DNA of 57,966 bases from Clostridia bacterium. GTDB taxonomy: Bacteria; Bacillota; Clostridia; Oscillospirales; Butyricicoccaceae. Location: assembly GCA_017521295.1 (NCBI GenBank), contig JAFXDF010000007.1, positions 1 through 57,966 on the forward strand, given 5' to 3'. Made by a program: the position numbers and the translations under genes. Below are positions 36,998 to 44,975 of this stretch, in pieces; position 1 is the stretch's first letter, and each line of letters opens with the position of its first letter. A model generated the notes under the pieces. That model saw only the letters and a program-made list of their open reading frames with translations, was not told the origin of the DNA and did no database searches.

Positions 36998-37927
36998 TCA
37001 CACCAGCCGCAGATCGTTGTAATGATGCAGGCCGTCCTCTTCCAGCTTGCCCACGCGGCCCACCAGCAGCCACCGCTGGTTACGGTGATCGTAGATGATC
37101 TCTTTCAGCAAGCGGAAGTTTTCGATCTTTCCTGTATTGGAAACGTGGGTGCGGGGACCGGTACAGGGCTGGAGATAGCCGCCGATGCGGATGGTCCGGT
37201 CGTCCACATATTCCACATCCAGGTTGGCCGCGATGTCGGCCTGCACCTTGGCCTCCAGCTCGTCCAGATCCACCTCGGGAGGACTGTCGTGGAAGATCAT
37301 CAGGAAGCCGTTCTTGATATCGCCGTGGAGGGCCCGCATGACCTCCTTTTCGGGCATGTGCCACTCGCAGAGGTCCTCTGCGGTGTGGGCCATCAGACGG
37401 GTGCGCACCGACTTGTGGACGATCCGGGCCACGTCGGAGGGCAGGGGGCCAAAGATATTGGGACGGGTGACGATGACCTCCTCACCGATGCCCACGATCA
37501 GGTCGGCGTTGAAGCGCAGGGCCTCGTAAACCAGGTCAAAATGCTCGATGATGACACGCTTGCCCCGGGCAACGGCCTCCTGGATGCCCTCCACCAGGGT
37601 GTGGAGCTGAGAAAAGCCCATCTCAAAGCGCATATCCAGGTGATAAGTATGGGGAGAATAGAACCGGTTTTCCTCGTCCTGGCACAACAGGGGCAGGGGG
37701 CGCACGTTGACGCCCTCGTCGTCGTTGGTCAGCTCCAGACCGGGGAACATGCCCTTGATGATCATGGACTTGCCCGAACCGGCCTCGCCGATGACGCCGA
37801 TGACCCGGTCGGCGGGGCTGAGATGCTCCTGGGCGATCTTCATGCCCAGCTGATACATACGGTCACGGCCGCGGGGCGCGGAATAAACAGTATACAGATG
37901 ATCGCCGGAACTTCCGTTGAAAGACAT
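36998..37927 (-). CDS. Alanyl-tRNA synthetase second-additional-domain protein with P-loop
   Basis: A 309-residue protein seen widely in Clostridia. The N-terminal half has a P-loop GVIGEAGSGKSMIIKGM (about 43-56) and VIIEHFDLVYEAL, resembling small NTPases; the C-terminal half (HTAEDLCEWHMPEKEVMRALHGD..., YVDDRTIRIGGYLQPCTGPRTHVSNTGKI) resembles the second additional (editing) domain of alanyl- and threonyl-tRNA synthetases, with HTAE and C-x-G-P-R-THV recalling the metal site. A role in tRNA editing coupled to NTP hydrolysis is possible but unproven. GGAGG precedes ATG 37927. Confidence 0.8.
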   Translation of the reverse strand: MSFNGSSGDHLYTVYSAPRGRDRMYQLGMKIAQEHLSPADRVIGVIGEAGSGKSMIIKGMFPGLELTNDDEGVNVRPLPLLCQDEENRFYSPHTYHLDMRFEMGFSQLHTLVEGIQEAVARGKRVIIEHFDLVYEALRFNADLIVGIGEEVIVTRPNIFGPLPSDVARIVHKSVRTRLMAHTAEDLCEWHMPEKEVMRALHGDIKNGFLMIFHDSPPEVDLDELEAKVQADIAANLDVEYVDDRTIRIGGYLQPCTGPRTHVSNTGKIENFRLLKEIIYDHRNQRWLLVGRVGKLEEDGLHHYNDLRLV

Positions 37928-37955
37928 AGAAAAGCCTCCTTTTATCTGCAAAAAA

Positions 37956-38363
37956 TCATTTCAAAAGTTGTGCCAGTTTGTCCATGGCGTCGTCGATGAG
38001 GGCGCTCATGCCCTGGCTGCCCACCCCGGCCACCAGGGTGCTGCATTTGTCCGAGGGCAGCAGGATGCGCACGGCGTCGCTCTGGCCCACCGCCCTGGCC
38101 ATTTCGGGGGTCACCTCGCCCAAAAGGGCGTCTGCGATGACCATGCCCATGGGGCCCAGGATGATGTCCGCCTTGCGGCAGGCCACCACCACGGCGTTTT
38201 CACCCGTGGCAGCCCGGGGCGCCCCGGCCTTGAGCATACTTTCGGTGGCCATGCTGTTGGTACCCACCGCCAGAAGCTCCTGCCCGGGGAAGCGCTCCAG
38301 CACTTCCTTCACCAGCTGTTTTCCCAGACGGCCTCCCTGGCCGTCCACAACGAGGATGGTCAT
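37956..38363 (-). CDS. DUF3842 family protein
   Basis: A 135-residue protein starting MTILVVDGQGGRLGKQLVKEV, a Rossmann-like nucleotide-binding beginning (GQGGRLG), followed by LAVGTNSMATESMLKAG and GPMGMVIADALLGEVTPEMA. This matches DUF3842, common in Clostridia and without known function. Its ATG follows the upstream stop directly (TAAATG). Confidence 0.85.
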   Translation of the reverse strand: MTILVVDGQGGRLGKQLVKEVLERFPGQELLAVGTNSMATESMLKAGAPRAATGENAVVVACRKADIILGPMGMVIADALLGEVTPEMARAVGQSDAVRILLPSDKCSTLVAGVGSQGMSALIDDAMDKLAQLLK

Positions 38364-39164
38364 TTAGGCCTCCTCACCGGGCTCGCCGCCCATGGCGTCC
38401 CACAGCTCTCGGGTGATCTGGCCGATCTGGACGTTCATGCGGCCCTCGGAGCCCTCCTCCAGCTGCCAGTTGCAGAAACACACCACGAAGGGCTTCCTGG
38501 CAAAGATGATGCCGGTGTCATGGGTGACGCCGTCGTCCTCGCCGGTCTTGTGGGCGGCCCGGCCCTCACCGGGCAGCAGCAGGGGGATCTTGTTGGTGCA
38601 CTGCTGGGCCAGCATCATGTCGATCATCTCTTTGGAGGCCTCTTTGCTCACCACTTCGCCGCGGTAGAGCATTTCCAGCAGCTTGCCGATGCCGTCGCCC
38701 GAGATATAGTTGCGCAGGCCCCGGAACTCGGGCCGCTTTTCAAACAGCTTGCGGGACAGCTTGCAGCCCGCCAGGCCCAGCCGCTCAATGTTGGCCTGGA
38801 TATTGTCGATGCCCAGCAGGTCGATGAGCATATTGGTGGCCATGTTGTCGGAAATGGTGATCATCAGCCAGCACAGGTCGATGGGGGTCACCTCCATGCC
38901 GCTGTGCATGAGGGTCAGCACGCCGCAGATGGGCACCCGGTTTTCATCCCTGACGGTGAGCTTCTGCTCCCGGGACACCGTACCGGCCTCGATCTGGCGA
39001 AACAGCTCGGCCATGACGGTGAGCTTGATGACGCTGGCAGCCCCCATGGGCTCGTGGGAATTGTAGCTGAAGCTGTCGCCCGAGGTCAGGTCTTTGAAGT
39101 AAAAGGATGTATGGCCGGGAAAGGCCTTCACCCGTTCGATAATGCTTTGTTTCAGTGCTTCCAT
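38364..39164 (-). CDS. Class A beta-lactamase-like serine hydrolase without signal peptide
   Basis: A 266-residue serine hydrolase with the three active-site elements of the penicillin-binding fold: Ser44-Val-Ile-Lys47, Ser105-Asp-Asn107 and Lys206-Thr-Gly208, spaced as in class A beta-lactamases. No signal peptide or lipobox is seen, so the protein would stay in the cytoplasm unless exported by another route; a role in beta-lactam resistance is therefore doubtful. It is embedded between ispE and DUF3842 in the operon. Confidence 0.85.
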   Translation of the reverse strand: MEALKQSIIERVKAFPGHTSFYFKDLTSGDSFSYNSHEPMGAASVIKLTVMAELFRQIEAGTVSREQKLTVRDENRVPICGVLTLMHSGMEVTPIDLCWLMITISDNMATNMLIDLLGIDNIQANIERLGLAGCKLSRKLFEKRPEFRGLRNYISGDGIGKLLEMLYRGEVVSKEASKEMIDMMLAQQCTNKIPLLLPGEGRAAHKTGEDDGVTHDTGIIFARKPFVVCFCNWQLEEGSEGRMNVQIGQITRELWDAMGGEPGEEA

Positions 39165-39197
39165 CGGATTTTCCTCCTGTATGTGGTTAAAATACCG

Positions 39198-40085
39198 TTA
39201 TTCTTCCCATTTTCCCGGGCACCGCCGGGCCAGCGGCCGGGTGACAAAGGTCTCGCGGCACAAACGCCGGATGTTCTGGGCGGCCTTTTTCGCCGCTGCC
39301 TCTTCGGTAAAGATACCGAACACCGCCGAGCCCGAGCCGGTCATCCGGGCACCCAGGGCGCCGTCCTTTTCCAGCTGGCCGATGATCTGTCCGATGGCGG
39401 GATGCTGTCCGGCCACCGGCTCCTCCAGGGCGTTGAACATGCCCGCCCCCAGGGCCTGCAGGTCGCCCTGCTCCAGAGCCGCTGTCACCGCCGAGCTGGG
39501 GGGACAGACCTGCCGGGGCTGCTCGTCATAGAGGGCAAAGGCCGCCTTGGTGGACACCGAAAAGGAGGGCTTTCCCACCACCAGAAAGCAGTCGGGCATG
39601 GGGCTGAGGGGCTTGAGCTTTTCGCCCACGCCGCCGGCCAGGGCCGTTCCGCCCCAAAGGCAGAAGGGCACGTCGGCACCCAGGGTGAGGGCGGTCTCGG
39701 CCAGCTTTTTGTCGCTGAGGGGCAGGCCAAAGGCCCGGTTCAGCAGCCGCAGCACACAGGCGGCGTCGGTGCTGCCGCCCGCCATGCCGGCCCCCACCGG
39801 GATGACCTTTTTGATGTTGATGTGCAGACCGGGATTCTCCACCCCGGCGGCACGGAAAAAGGCCTCGGCGGCCTTATAGGCCAGATTGCGGTTGTCACAG
39901 GGCAGATAGGGCCGGTTGCACCGCAGGGAGATCCCTCCCCGGTGATGGACCGCCACCGACACCAGGTCGCACAGGTCGATAGCCTGGAACACGGTCTCCA
40001 GCTCGTGGTAGCCGTCCTCCCGCAGGCCGTGAATGCCCAGATATAAGTTCAGTTTGGCAAATGCCGTTCCGTTAAAGGTTTTCAT
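39198..40085 (-). CDS. ispE: 4-diphosphocytidyl-2-C-methyl-D-erythritol kinase
   Basis: The GHMP kinase of the MEP isoprenoid pathway, which phosphorylates CDP-methylerythritol. Over 295 residues the motifs AKLNLYLGI (active-site Lys near 11), IPVGAGMAGGSTDAACVL (ATP loop, about 95-112), LGADVPFCL (catalytic Asp) and MTGSGSAVFGIF are all present. It presumably is the only copy and essential. It is the second gene of the operon, 16 bases behind the PHP gene. Confidence 0.96.
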   Translation of the reverse strand: MKTFNGTAFAKLNLYLGIHGLREDGYHELETVFQAIDLCDLVSVAVHHRGGISLRCNRPYLPCDNRNLAYKAAEAFFRAAGVENPGLHINIKKVIPVGAGMAGGSTDAACVLRLLNRAFGLPLSDKKLAETALTLGADVPFCLWGGTALAGGVGEKLKPLSPMPDCFLVVGKPSFSVSTKAAFALYDEQPRQVCPPSSAVTAALEQGDLQALGAGMFNALEEPVAGQHPAIGQIIGQLEKDGALGARMTGSGSAVFGIFTEEAAAKKAAQNIRRLCRETFVTRPLARRCPGKWEE

Positions 40086-40101
40086 AATGGTTTCCTTGTT
40101 G

Positions 40102-40911
40102 TCAAATCGAAAGCTGCACCGGCTTGCGCTGCCGGTAGATGGTCACCTTGTCAAATCCTGCCGCCCGCATGGCTTCATAGGCCTCCCGCACATGAATACC
40201 CACGTGCTGGGCATAATGAGCGTCGGTGCCCACCGTCACATAGCGGCCGCCATACTGCCGGAAGGCCTCCAGCACCCACTGCTCGCCGCCCACACAGCCC
40301 ATCCAGCGGCGCTGGCCCACCGTGTTGACCTCCAGGGCCCGGCCGCTTTCGGCCAGCTCTTTCAAAAAGGGCAGGGCGTATGCCTTCCACGGGGTGAGAG
40401 TGGGCTCCACATAGCCCTCCATTTTGCGGATGGGATAATCGTAATGGCCGAAGGTGTCAAAATCGGCCACCCGCACCATTTCCCGGGCCTCTTCAAAAAA
40501 TTGCCGGTACATCTCATCCCGCACTTCGGCTTTGGAATAATCGTAGTCGGTGTAGATGCTCCGTCCCGGCCGCAGGTCGTGGAGGCTGCCGATGACCATG
40601 TCATAGTCGCCGCTTGCCGCCACCGCCCGGCTGTGCGCCGCATTCCAGTGGGGCTGGCCGATCTCCACGCCCCGGAGCACCTCCAGCCGACCTTCCCACC
40701 GGGCCTTTACCCGGGCCAGCTCAGCGGTGCGCCCTTCCACCCGCAGCAGATAATAGGGGCTGGGCACGCCGTCCTTTTTGTATTCAAAATGATCGGTGAT
40801 GGCCACGGCGGACAGACCGCCCTCCCAGGCCGCCCGGCACACCTCTTCCATGTTGCAGTGGGCGTCGTTGGAATACCAGGTATGGGTGTGGGTGTCGGTC
40901 AGATGGATCAT
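40102..40911 (-). CDS. PHP-domain phosphatase (histidinol-phosphatase HisJ-like)
   Basis: A 269-residue PHP hydrolase with the metal ligands DTHTHTWYSNDA, ITDHFEY, GVEIGQ, GSLHD, HYDYP and GTDAHY in order, the typical trinuclear set. HisJ family members dephosphorylate histidinol phosphate, but no his genes are near, so another phosphate substrate is possible. It is the first gene of a seven-gene minus-strand operon; a TATACT with a TG extension at 40940-40945 is the likely -10. Confidence 0.87.
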   Translation of the reverse strand: MIHLTDTHTHTWYSNDAHCNMEEVCRAAWEGGLSAVAITDHFEYKKDGVPSPYYLLRVEGRTAELARVKARWEGRLEVLRGVEIGQPHWNAAHSRAVAASGDYDMVIGSLHDLRPGRSIYTDYDYSKAEVRDEMYRQFFEEAREMVRVADFDTFGHYDYPIRKMEGYVEPTLTPWKAYALPFLKELAESGRALEVNTVGQRRWMGCVGGEQWVLEAFRQYGGRYVTVGTDAHYAQHVGIHVREAYEAMRAAGFDKVTIYRQRKPVQLSI

Positions 40912-41007
40912 AGGTGCCTCCGGACAGGGATTTTTCCTTAGTATATCACACTTCTTCGCATATTTCTATCCGAAAACCGCAAACTACTGGCCAGGAGGTG
41001 TTATTTT

Positions 41008-41214
41008 ATGCATAAGATCCCGTTGATCCTCACCATTGTGGGCGGTCTGAACTGGGGCCTGGTGGCCCTGTTCCGGTTCGATCTGGTGGCCTGGCTGTTC
41101 GGCAGCAGCGCTGCTCTGGGCAGCCGCATCATCTACGGCCTCATCGGTCTTTCCGCCCTGTGGTGCGTCACCCTGCTCTTCCATCGGGAGGAGCCCCATC
41201 ACCATCACGCTTAA
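41008..41214 (+). CDS. DUF378 membrane protein with C-terminal His cluster
   Basis: A 68-residue protein with two membrane helices and the family pattern LTIVGGLNWGLVALFRFDLVAWLFG. DUF378 proteins are of unknown function. The C-terminus EEPHHHHA contains four consecutive histidines, which could bind a metal ion. GGAGGTG precedes ATG 41008. Single gene with its own terminator. Confidence 0.88.
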   Translation: MHKIPLILTIVGGLNWGLVALFRFDLVAWLFGSSAALGSRIIYGLIGLSALWCVTLLFHREEPHHHHA

Positions 41215-41216
41215 AC

Positions 41217-41244
41217 AAAAAAGCACCCCAAGGGGTGCTTTTTT
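41217..41244. terminator. Bidirectional terminator
   Basis: AAAGCACCCC-AA-GGGGTGCTTTTTT between DUF378 and the convergent DUF2085 gene. Confidence 0.88.
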
Positions 41245-41612
41245 CATTTCATCAGGTTGTATCCCAGCCAAAAGGCCGCCCGGCCGGTGACCCACAAAAA
41301 GGCCGTCATGCCATAGCCGAACAACAGCCCGGTGACAAAGCGCCGGGGATTGGTGCTTTCATATTGGGTTTTCAGCTGCCGCAGGCCGTCCGCCACCATG
41401 GGCGCCATCAGCAAAACCGTCAGCCACACCGGCGGCAGCCAAACAAGGCACAGCGCCAGCCCCGCCGCCGTGCCCAGCAGGGTACCGGTGCACCGGGCGC
41501 ACACCGGGAACTGCCGCCCCTTCCAGAAAAAGGACCGGTCGGCCCGGCAATGGCAGGCGCACAGGCGGGGCAGCCAGCGGTACAGCCACCCGGTCACAGC
41601 ATGGCGCTGCAT
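41244..41612 (-). CDS. DUF2085-like membrane protein
   Basis: A 122-residue protein with ACHCRADRSFFWKGRQFPVCARCTGTLLG, the C-H-C plus CARCTG cysteine motif of DUF2085, followed by about three membrane helices. The cysteines may bind metal or a cluster. ATG 41612 overlaps the upstream gene by 19 bases; GTG 41597 (GTGA overlap) is an alternative that removes five residues. Function unknown. Confidence 0.8.
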   Translation of the reverse strand: MQRHAVTGWLYRWLPRLCACHCRADRSFFWKGRQFPVCARCTGTLLGTAAGLALCLVWLPPVWLTVLLMAPMVADGLRQLKTQYESTNPRRFVTGLLFGYGMTAFLWVTGRAAFWLGYNLMK

Positions 41613-41872
41613 CCGCCCACCAGCAGCATCAGTACATAAAAGCCCAGATAGATCAGCGCGCCCATGCCCGCCGCCTTGGCGCAGTTGGGCTTGCTGTCCT
41701 TCCACACCAGCCAGAGGATCAGGCCCGCGATGGGGACGCAGCAGCCCAGCACCGTCCAGCCAAAGCTGCCCGAATCATCCACTGCCGGGGTGGTCATCTG
41801 TCGGCGGCCGCACTCCGGACAGATGGTGGCAACACTTTCCATCTGCGCGCCGCAATGTCTGCAATAAGCCAT
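41594..41872 (-). CDS. Zinc-ribbon membrane protein
   Basis: A 92-residue protein with an N-terminal zinc ribbon (CRHCGAQ, CPECGRR) and two membrane helices (about 33-52 and 66-88), a common layout of DUF4870/DUF2752-like small proteins in Firmicutes. GGAGG lies six bases before ATG 41872. It overlaps the DUF2085-like gene downstream. Confidence 0.78.
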   Translation of the reverse strand: MAYCRHCGAQMESVATICPECGRRQMTTPAVDDSGSFGWTVLGCCVPIAGLILWLVWKDSKPNCAKAAGMGALIYLGFYVLMLLVGGCSAML

Positions 41873-41959
41873 AAACATCCTCCTTTGTCTCTTTCTTGCT
41901 TTTATTATACAAAAAAGCGGCTCTGCAGGCAACAGAACCGCTTTAAATTTCAGAATTGC

Positions 41960-43135
41960 TTAAGATTTCAGCACGTCCAACAGCATTCCCTGGGCCAGGC
42001 CCTCCTTGATGTCCGACTCGTCCACGATCACCGTGCCCAGATCGGCCGCCCGCTTGCGCAGGCCCACAAAGCCGTGGGAGATCTCCGAGGAGGTGACCAT
42101 GGCCGCCTTGGCCCGGACGCCGCCGAACTTGCGGGCATAGACCAAAATCTCGTTCATGCTGTTGGGATTGGGCAGACCGCTCTTGCAGGAGATAAACAGC
42201 GGTGTGATGCCGGTACAGGCGATGATGTCGATCTCGTTATAGGCGGTGCCGCTGGCCTGTTTTTCCGCCTCGCCCCAACCGATGCGCACCGAAAGGCGCA
42301 CGTCGTGGAAGGCCCCGCTGTCCTTGAGCAGCAGATAGGTCAGCACTTCCAGCCACTTGCCGCTATCGCACAGGCACTGCTTGGTCTGCGCATCGGGGAT
42401 GCGGAAGCGCACCCGTTCCCCCCGAACCTTCAGATCCTTCAGCATACCCACCTGCTCCAGCCGCCGGAGGTAGGAAACATCCCCCGGAACGGCCACGCCG
42501 TCGGCGGTGCGGAACTCCAGCAGGTTGTCCACCTGCAGGTCCTTTGCCCGGGCGGCGGCCATCTGGATGTACAGGCACTGCTCCTTCCACTTGGGCTGGT
42601 TTTCCAGCACCAGTTCACAAAAGCCCCGCAGCCGCTCCCGGCAGCTGTCATCTGGGACCTGATAGCCGTTGCCCGCCAAAAAGGCCCCGTTCATATTGAG
42701 GTGGTCCTCCAGCGTCAGCCGGGGAAAGACAAACTGCCGCTCCAGCGCCTCGCAGCCCTGGATGTTCACCAGACTGCGGCTCTCCATATGGATGTGCATC
42801 ATGGGCGCATCGTGGCGGACGGCAAAGGAAAAGGATGCCAGCAGCATGGTCTCCGACCCGCCGGTGAAGTCAAATACCGCCTCCGGGTGCTGCCGCCAGA
42901 GCTCCTCCAGCGCCGCCCGGATGCTGTCCAGCTTTTCCTCCTCCACGGTGAGAAACTCCACCTGCGTCTGGGGCAGGCGGCTGTGCACAGCACGCAGCGT
43001 GCCCTGCCGCTGGCTTTCCTCCACACTGTGGTCGGTGAGATAGATCACCGTCCGGGGTGCGAAGGCAAAGCAGCCCAGCACATTGTTGATGGTATTGTGA
43101 GAGAAAAACTCCACCAGTGTGACCACCTGATCCAT
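41960..43135 (-). CDS. DUF1887 CARF-nuclease, Card1/Can2-like
   Basis: A 391-residue protein in two parts. Residues 1-150 form a Rossmann-like CARF sensor: FDFTGGSETMLLA (88-100) carries the conserved TGG motif that binds cyclic oligoadenylate in type III CRISPR effectors. The C-terminal part (about 265-391) is a PD-(D/E)XK nuclease-like domain with Asn300-Glu-Ile-Asp303 and Ser316-Cys-Lys318; the usual E-X-K glutamate is replaced by Ser316. A helical segment and winged-helix-like region (about 150-240) link the two. Card1 and Can2 cut ss/dsDNA or RNA on cA4 binding. No Cas10, cas gene or repeat array is visible in the window. Confidence 0.82.
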   Translation of the reverse strand: MDQVVTLVEFFSHNTINNVLGCFAFAPRTVIYLTDHSVEESQRQGTLRAVHSRLPQTQVEFLTVEEEKLDSIRAALEELWRQHPEAVFDFTGGSETMLLASFSFAVRHDAPMMHIHMESRSLVNIQGCEALERQFVFPRLTLEDHLNMNGAFLAGNGYQVPDDSCRERLRGFCELVLENQPKWKEQCLYIQMAAARAKDLQVDNLLEFRTADGVAVPGDVSYLRRLEQVGMLKDLKVRGERVRFRIPDAQTKQCLCDSGKWLEVLTYLLLKDSGAFHDVRLSVRIGWGEAEKQASGTAYNEIDIIACTGITPLFISCKSGLPNPNSMNEILVYARKFGGVRAKAAMVTSSEISHGFVGLRKRAADLGTVIVDESDIKEGLAQGMLLDVLKS

Positions 43136-43168
43136 TGCACAGCCTCCTTCCGCTGTACGGGGAAAACC

Positions 43169-43822
43169 TTACTCGCCCTGTTCCTCTTCTTTCTTGGCCT
43201 GTTCCCGTGCTTCCTGCAGCGCCGAGCGCAGGGTCTCGTCCTGGATCTCCTCCAGGTTTTCGGGAGCGATGTCCTCTTCCTTGTTCTTACGGTTCTTCCT
43301 GGCTTCCTTCTCGGCAGCCTTGCGGGCCCGCTCTTCGGCAGCGGCCTTGTCACGGGCGCGGCCCTCTTCCAGCTCGGCCTGGAAAGAGGCCTTCTCGCTC
43401 TCGTCCATGCCTTCCATTTCCTTGTCCAGCATCTTGGCGATCTCGGCGTCCACGTGCTCTTTCTGCTGGGTCTTGAACACCAGGTTGAAGTCCTTCTTCT
43501 CCAGCTCGTTGTAGGTGTACTCGGTCTTGAGGCGCTGTTCATCCACCACCTGCTCCCAGACGGTCACCAGCTCGTCGTTGTTCTGCTTGTTGATCTCCAG
43601 ATTGCCGTTTTCAAAAGCCCGCAGCACGCCGTCCATCCGCAGGATGCAGGGATAGCAGAGGGTCTTTCCGAAATGGGGCGCCTCGATCCACAGAAGATAG
43701 ATATCGCGGGTCTTGTGCCGTGCCTCGTAGTAACAGGTGCGGCGGGAATCGCCCAGGAAAAAGGCCTTGATCTTGTTCTTCTTTCGGACCTCATTCACCA
43801 GCGCTTCGGTACAATATTTCAT
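43169..43822 (-). CDS. Hypothetical protein with charged coiled-coil tail, partner of CARF-nuclease
   Basis: A 217-residue protein. The first roughly 110 residues are alpha/beta (FFLGDSRRTCYYEARHKTRD, YLLWIEAPHFGKTLCYPCILRM), then follows a highly charged helical region (about 130-217) rich in Glu, Lys, Arg and Ala (ARDKAAAEERARKAAEKEAR), likely a coiled coil. No family is recognised. It lies 33 bases upstream of the CARF-nuclease on the same strand behind a good promoter, so the two are probably co-expressed and may function together. Confidence 0.6.
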   Translation of the reverse strand: MKYCTEALVNEVRKKNKIKAFFLGDSRRTCYYEARHKTRDIYLLWIEAPHFGKTLCYPCILRMDGVLRAFENGNLEINKQNNDELVTVWEQVVDEQRLKTEYTYNELEKKDFNLVFKTQQKEHVDAEIAKMLDKEMEGMDESEKASFQAELEEGRARDKAAAEERARKAAEKEARKNRKNKEEDIAPENLEEIQDETLRSALQEAREQAKKEEEQGE

Positions 43823-43864
43823 AGCAGCATTCTCCTTTTGCCGTTTAAGCCCATATTTATGTTC

Positions 43865-43893
43865 ATTTTACCTTTCTCCGACGGAAAAGTAAA
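43865..43893 (-). promoter_or_regulatory. Promoter of CARF-nuclease operon
   Basis: Minus strand TTTACT, 17-base spacer, TAAAAT. GTTTAC occurs twice, 15 bases apart (43889-43894 and 43904-43909 on the plus strand as GTAAAC), the inner copy overlapping the -35. Confidence 0.6.
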
Positions 43894-43954
43894 CAGTTAA
43901 AATGTAAACTGACGCATATTCCCCGCAAAAAAAGCATATTGTTTGCCCGGGAGA

Positions 43955-43986
43955 ACAAAAAAACGGAAGGCCGAAGCCTTCCGTTG
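43955..43986 (-). terminator. Terminator of abrB
   Basis: Minus strand ACGGAAGGC-TTCG-GCCTTCCGT followed by seven T. Confidence 0.9.
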
Positions 43987-44000
43987 GTACCTTATTCAGA

Positions 44001-44240
44001 TCACAGAGCCAATTCGCGACGGCAGTTGTCGCAGATGCACTTGTCCTTGTACAGGGTGACCTTCTTGTTGCTGCCGCAGAAAACACAGCTGGCCTCATGC
44101 TTCCGCAGGATGACAGAGTTGCCCTCGGTATAGATCTCCAAAGGATCGCCGCAAGCCATATCCAGGGTCTTGCGCAGCTCAATGGGCAGAGTGATGCGGC
44201 CAAGATTATCAATATGTCGAACGATACCGGTAGATTTCAT
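44001..44240 (-). CDS. abrB: AbrB/SpoVT-type transition-state regulator
   Basis: A 79-residue swapped-hairpin DNA-binding protein. The N-terminal half (STGIVRHIDNLGRITLPIELRKTLDMACGDPLEIY) is the AbrB fold. The C-terminal half has CVFCGSNKKVTLYKDKCICDNC, a four-cysteine zinc-ribbon-like tail typical of clostridial AbrB in place of the Bacillus AbrB C-domain. It probably represses post-exponential genes. GGAGG is seven bases before ATG 44240; TTGACT/CAAAAT upstream is a weak promoter match. Confidence 0.9.
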   Translation of the reverse strand: MKSTGIVRHIDNLGRITLPIELRKTLDMACGDPLEIYTEGNSVILRKHEASCVFCGSNKKVTLYKDKCICDNCRRELAL

Positions 44241-44390
44241 AAGCCATTTCCTCCGAAAAAAGTCGATTTCTTGATCTTTTACTTATTTTGCCTGTTCATA
44301 AAGGAAAAGTCAACCATTAAAGCGACTAACTTTTGTGTCAAATTTTGATGCTTTCTGTATATTTTGCGTAGTGAAAGGAGGCCTGTCACC

Positions 44391-44975
44391 GTGCTCATGT
44401 CCCGTGTCGTGGCCCTGCTGGCGCTGCTTTCCCTGGTACTGGGCGCCCTCACCGGGCGGATGGCCCAGGTGTCCCAGGCCACCGTGTCGGGCGCCGAAGA
44501 GGCCGTCCGCCTGCTGCTGCGCATCGGCGGCACCCTCTGCCTGTGGAACGGCCTTATGGAGGTCATGGTGCAGAGCGGTCTGGCAAAGAAAGTGGCCCGG
44601 CTGCTGCAGCCCCTCATCCGCCTGCTCTTCGGCAGCTATGCCGAGGATGAGACCGCCCGGGCCGCCATCGCCCAGAACATGGCCGCCAACCTGCTGGGGC
44701 TGGGCTCTGCCGCCACCCCTTCGGGCCTGCGGGCGGCAAAGCGGCTGCGGGAGCTGTCCGACAGAAGGGGCGTACCGCCCCACGGGGTCTTTCTGCTCAT
44801 CGTGCTCAACACCGCCTCCCTGCAGCTTTTGCCCACCACGGTGGCCGCCCTCCGGGCCGGTCTGGGCGCGGCCCAGCCCTATGACATCCTGCCCGCCGTC
44901 TGGCTGTCCAGCGCGGTTTCGGTGACGGTGGGGATGATGGCCGCCCGGCTCATGAGAGGGGGCGGCAGGCTGTGA
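44391..44975 (+). CDS. spmA: Spore maturation protein A
   Basis: A 194-residue membrane protein with about five helices and the Gate (nucleoside recognition) domain pattern: LLRIGGTLCLWNGLMEVM, RAAIAQNMAANLLGLGSAATPSGLRAAKRL and VLNTASLQLLPTTVAALR. Together with SpmB it is needed for core dehydration of spores in Bacillus and Clostridium. GTG 44391 is chosen because AAAGGAGG lies nine bases upstream; an upstream TTG would place the start before the Shine-Dalgarno. It overlaps spmB by four bases. Confidence 0.92.
   Translation: MLMSRVVALLALLSLVLGALTGRMAQVSQATVSGAEEAVRLLLRIGGTLCLWNGLMEVMVQSGLAKKVARLLQPLIRLLFGSYAEDETARAAIAQNMAANLLGLGSAATPSGLRAAKRLRELSDRRGVPPHGVFLLIVLNTASLQLLPTTVAALRAGLGAAQPYDILPAVWLSSAVSVTVGMMAARLMRGGGRL

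Noticed and set aside
43865..43909. PerR or Fur box at the CARF operon
   Set aside because: The GTAAAC units are direct, not inverted, repeats and do not fit the box symmetry.
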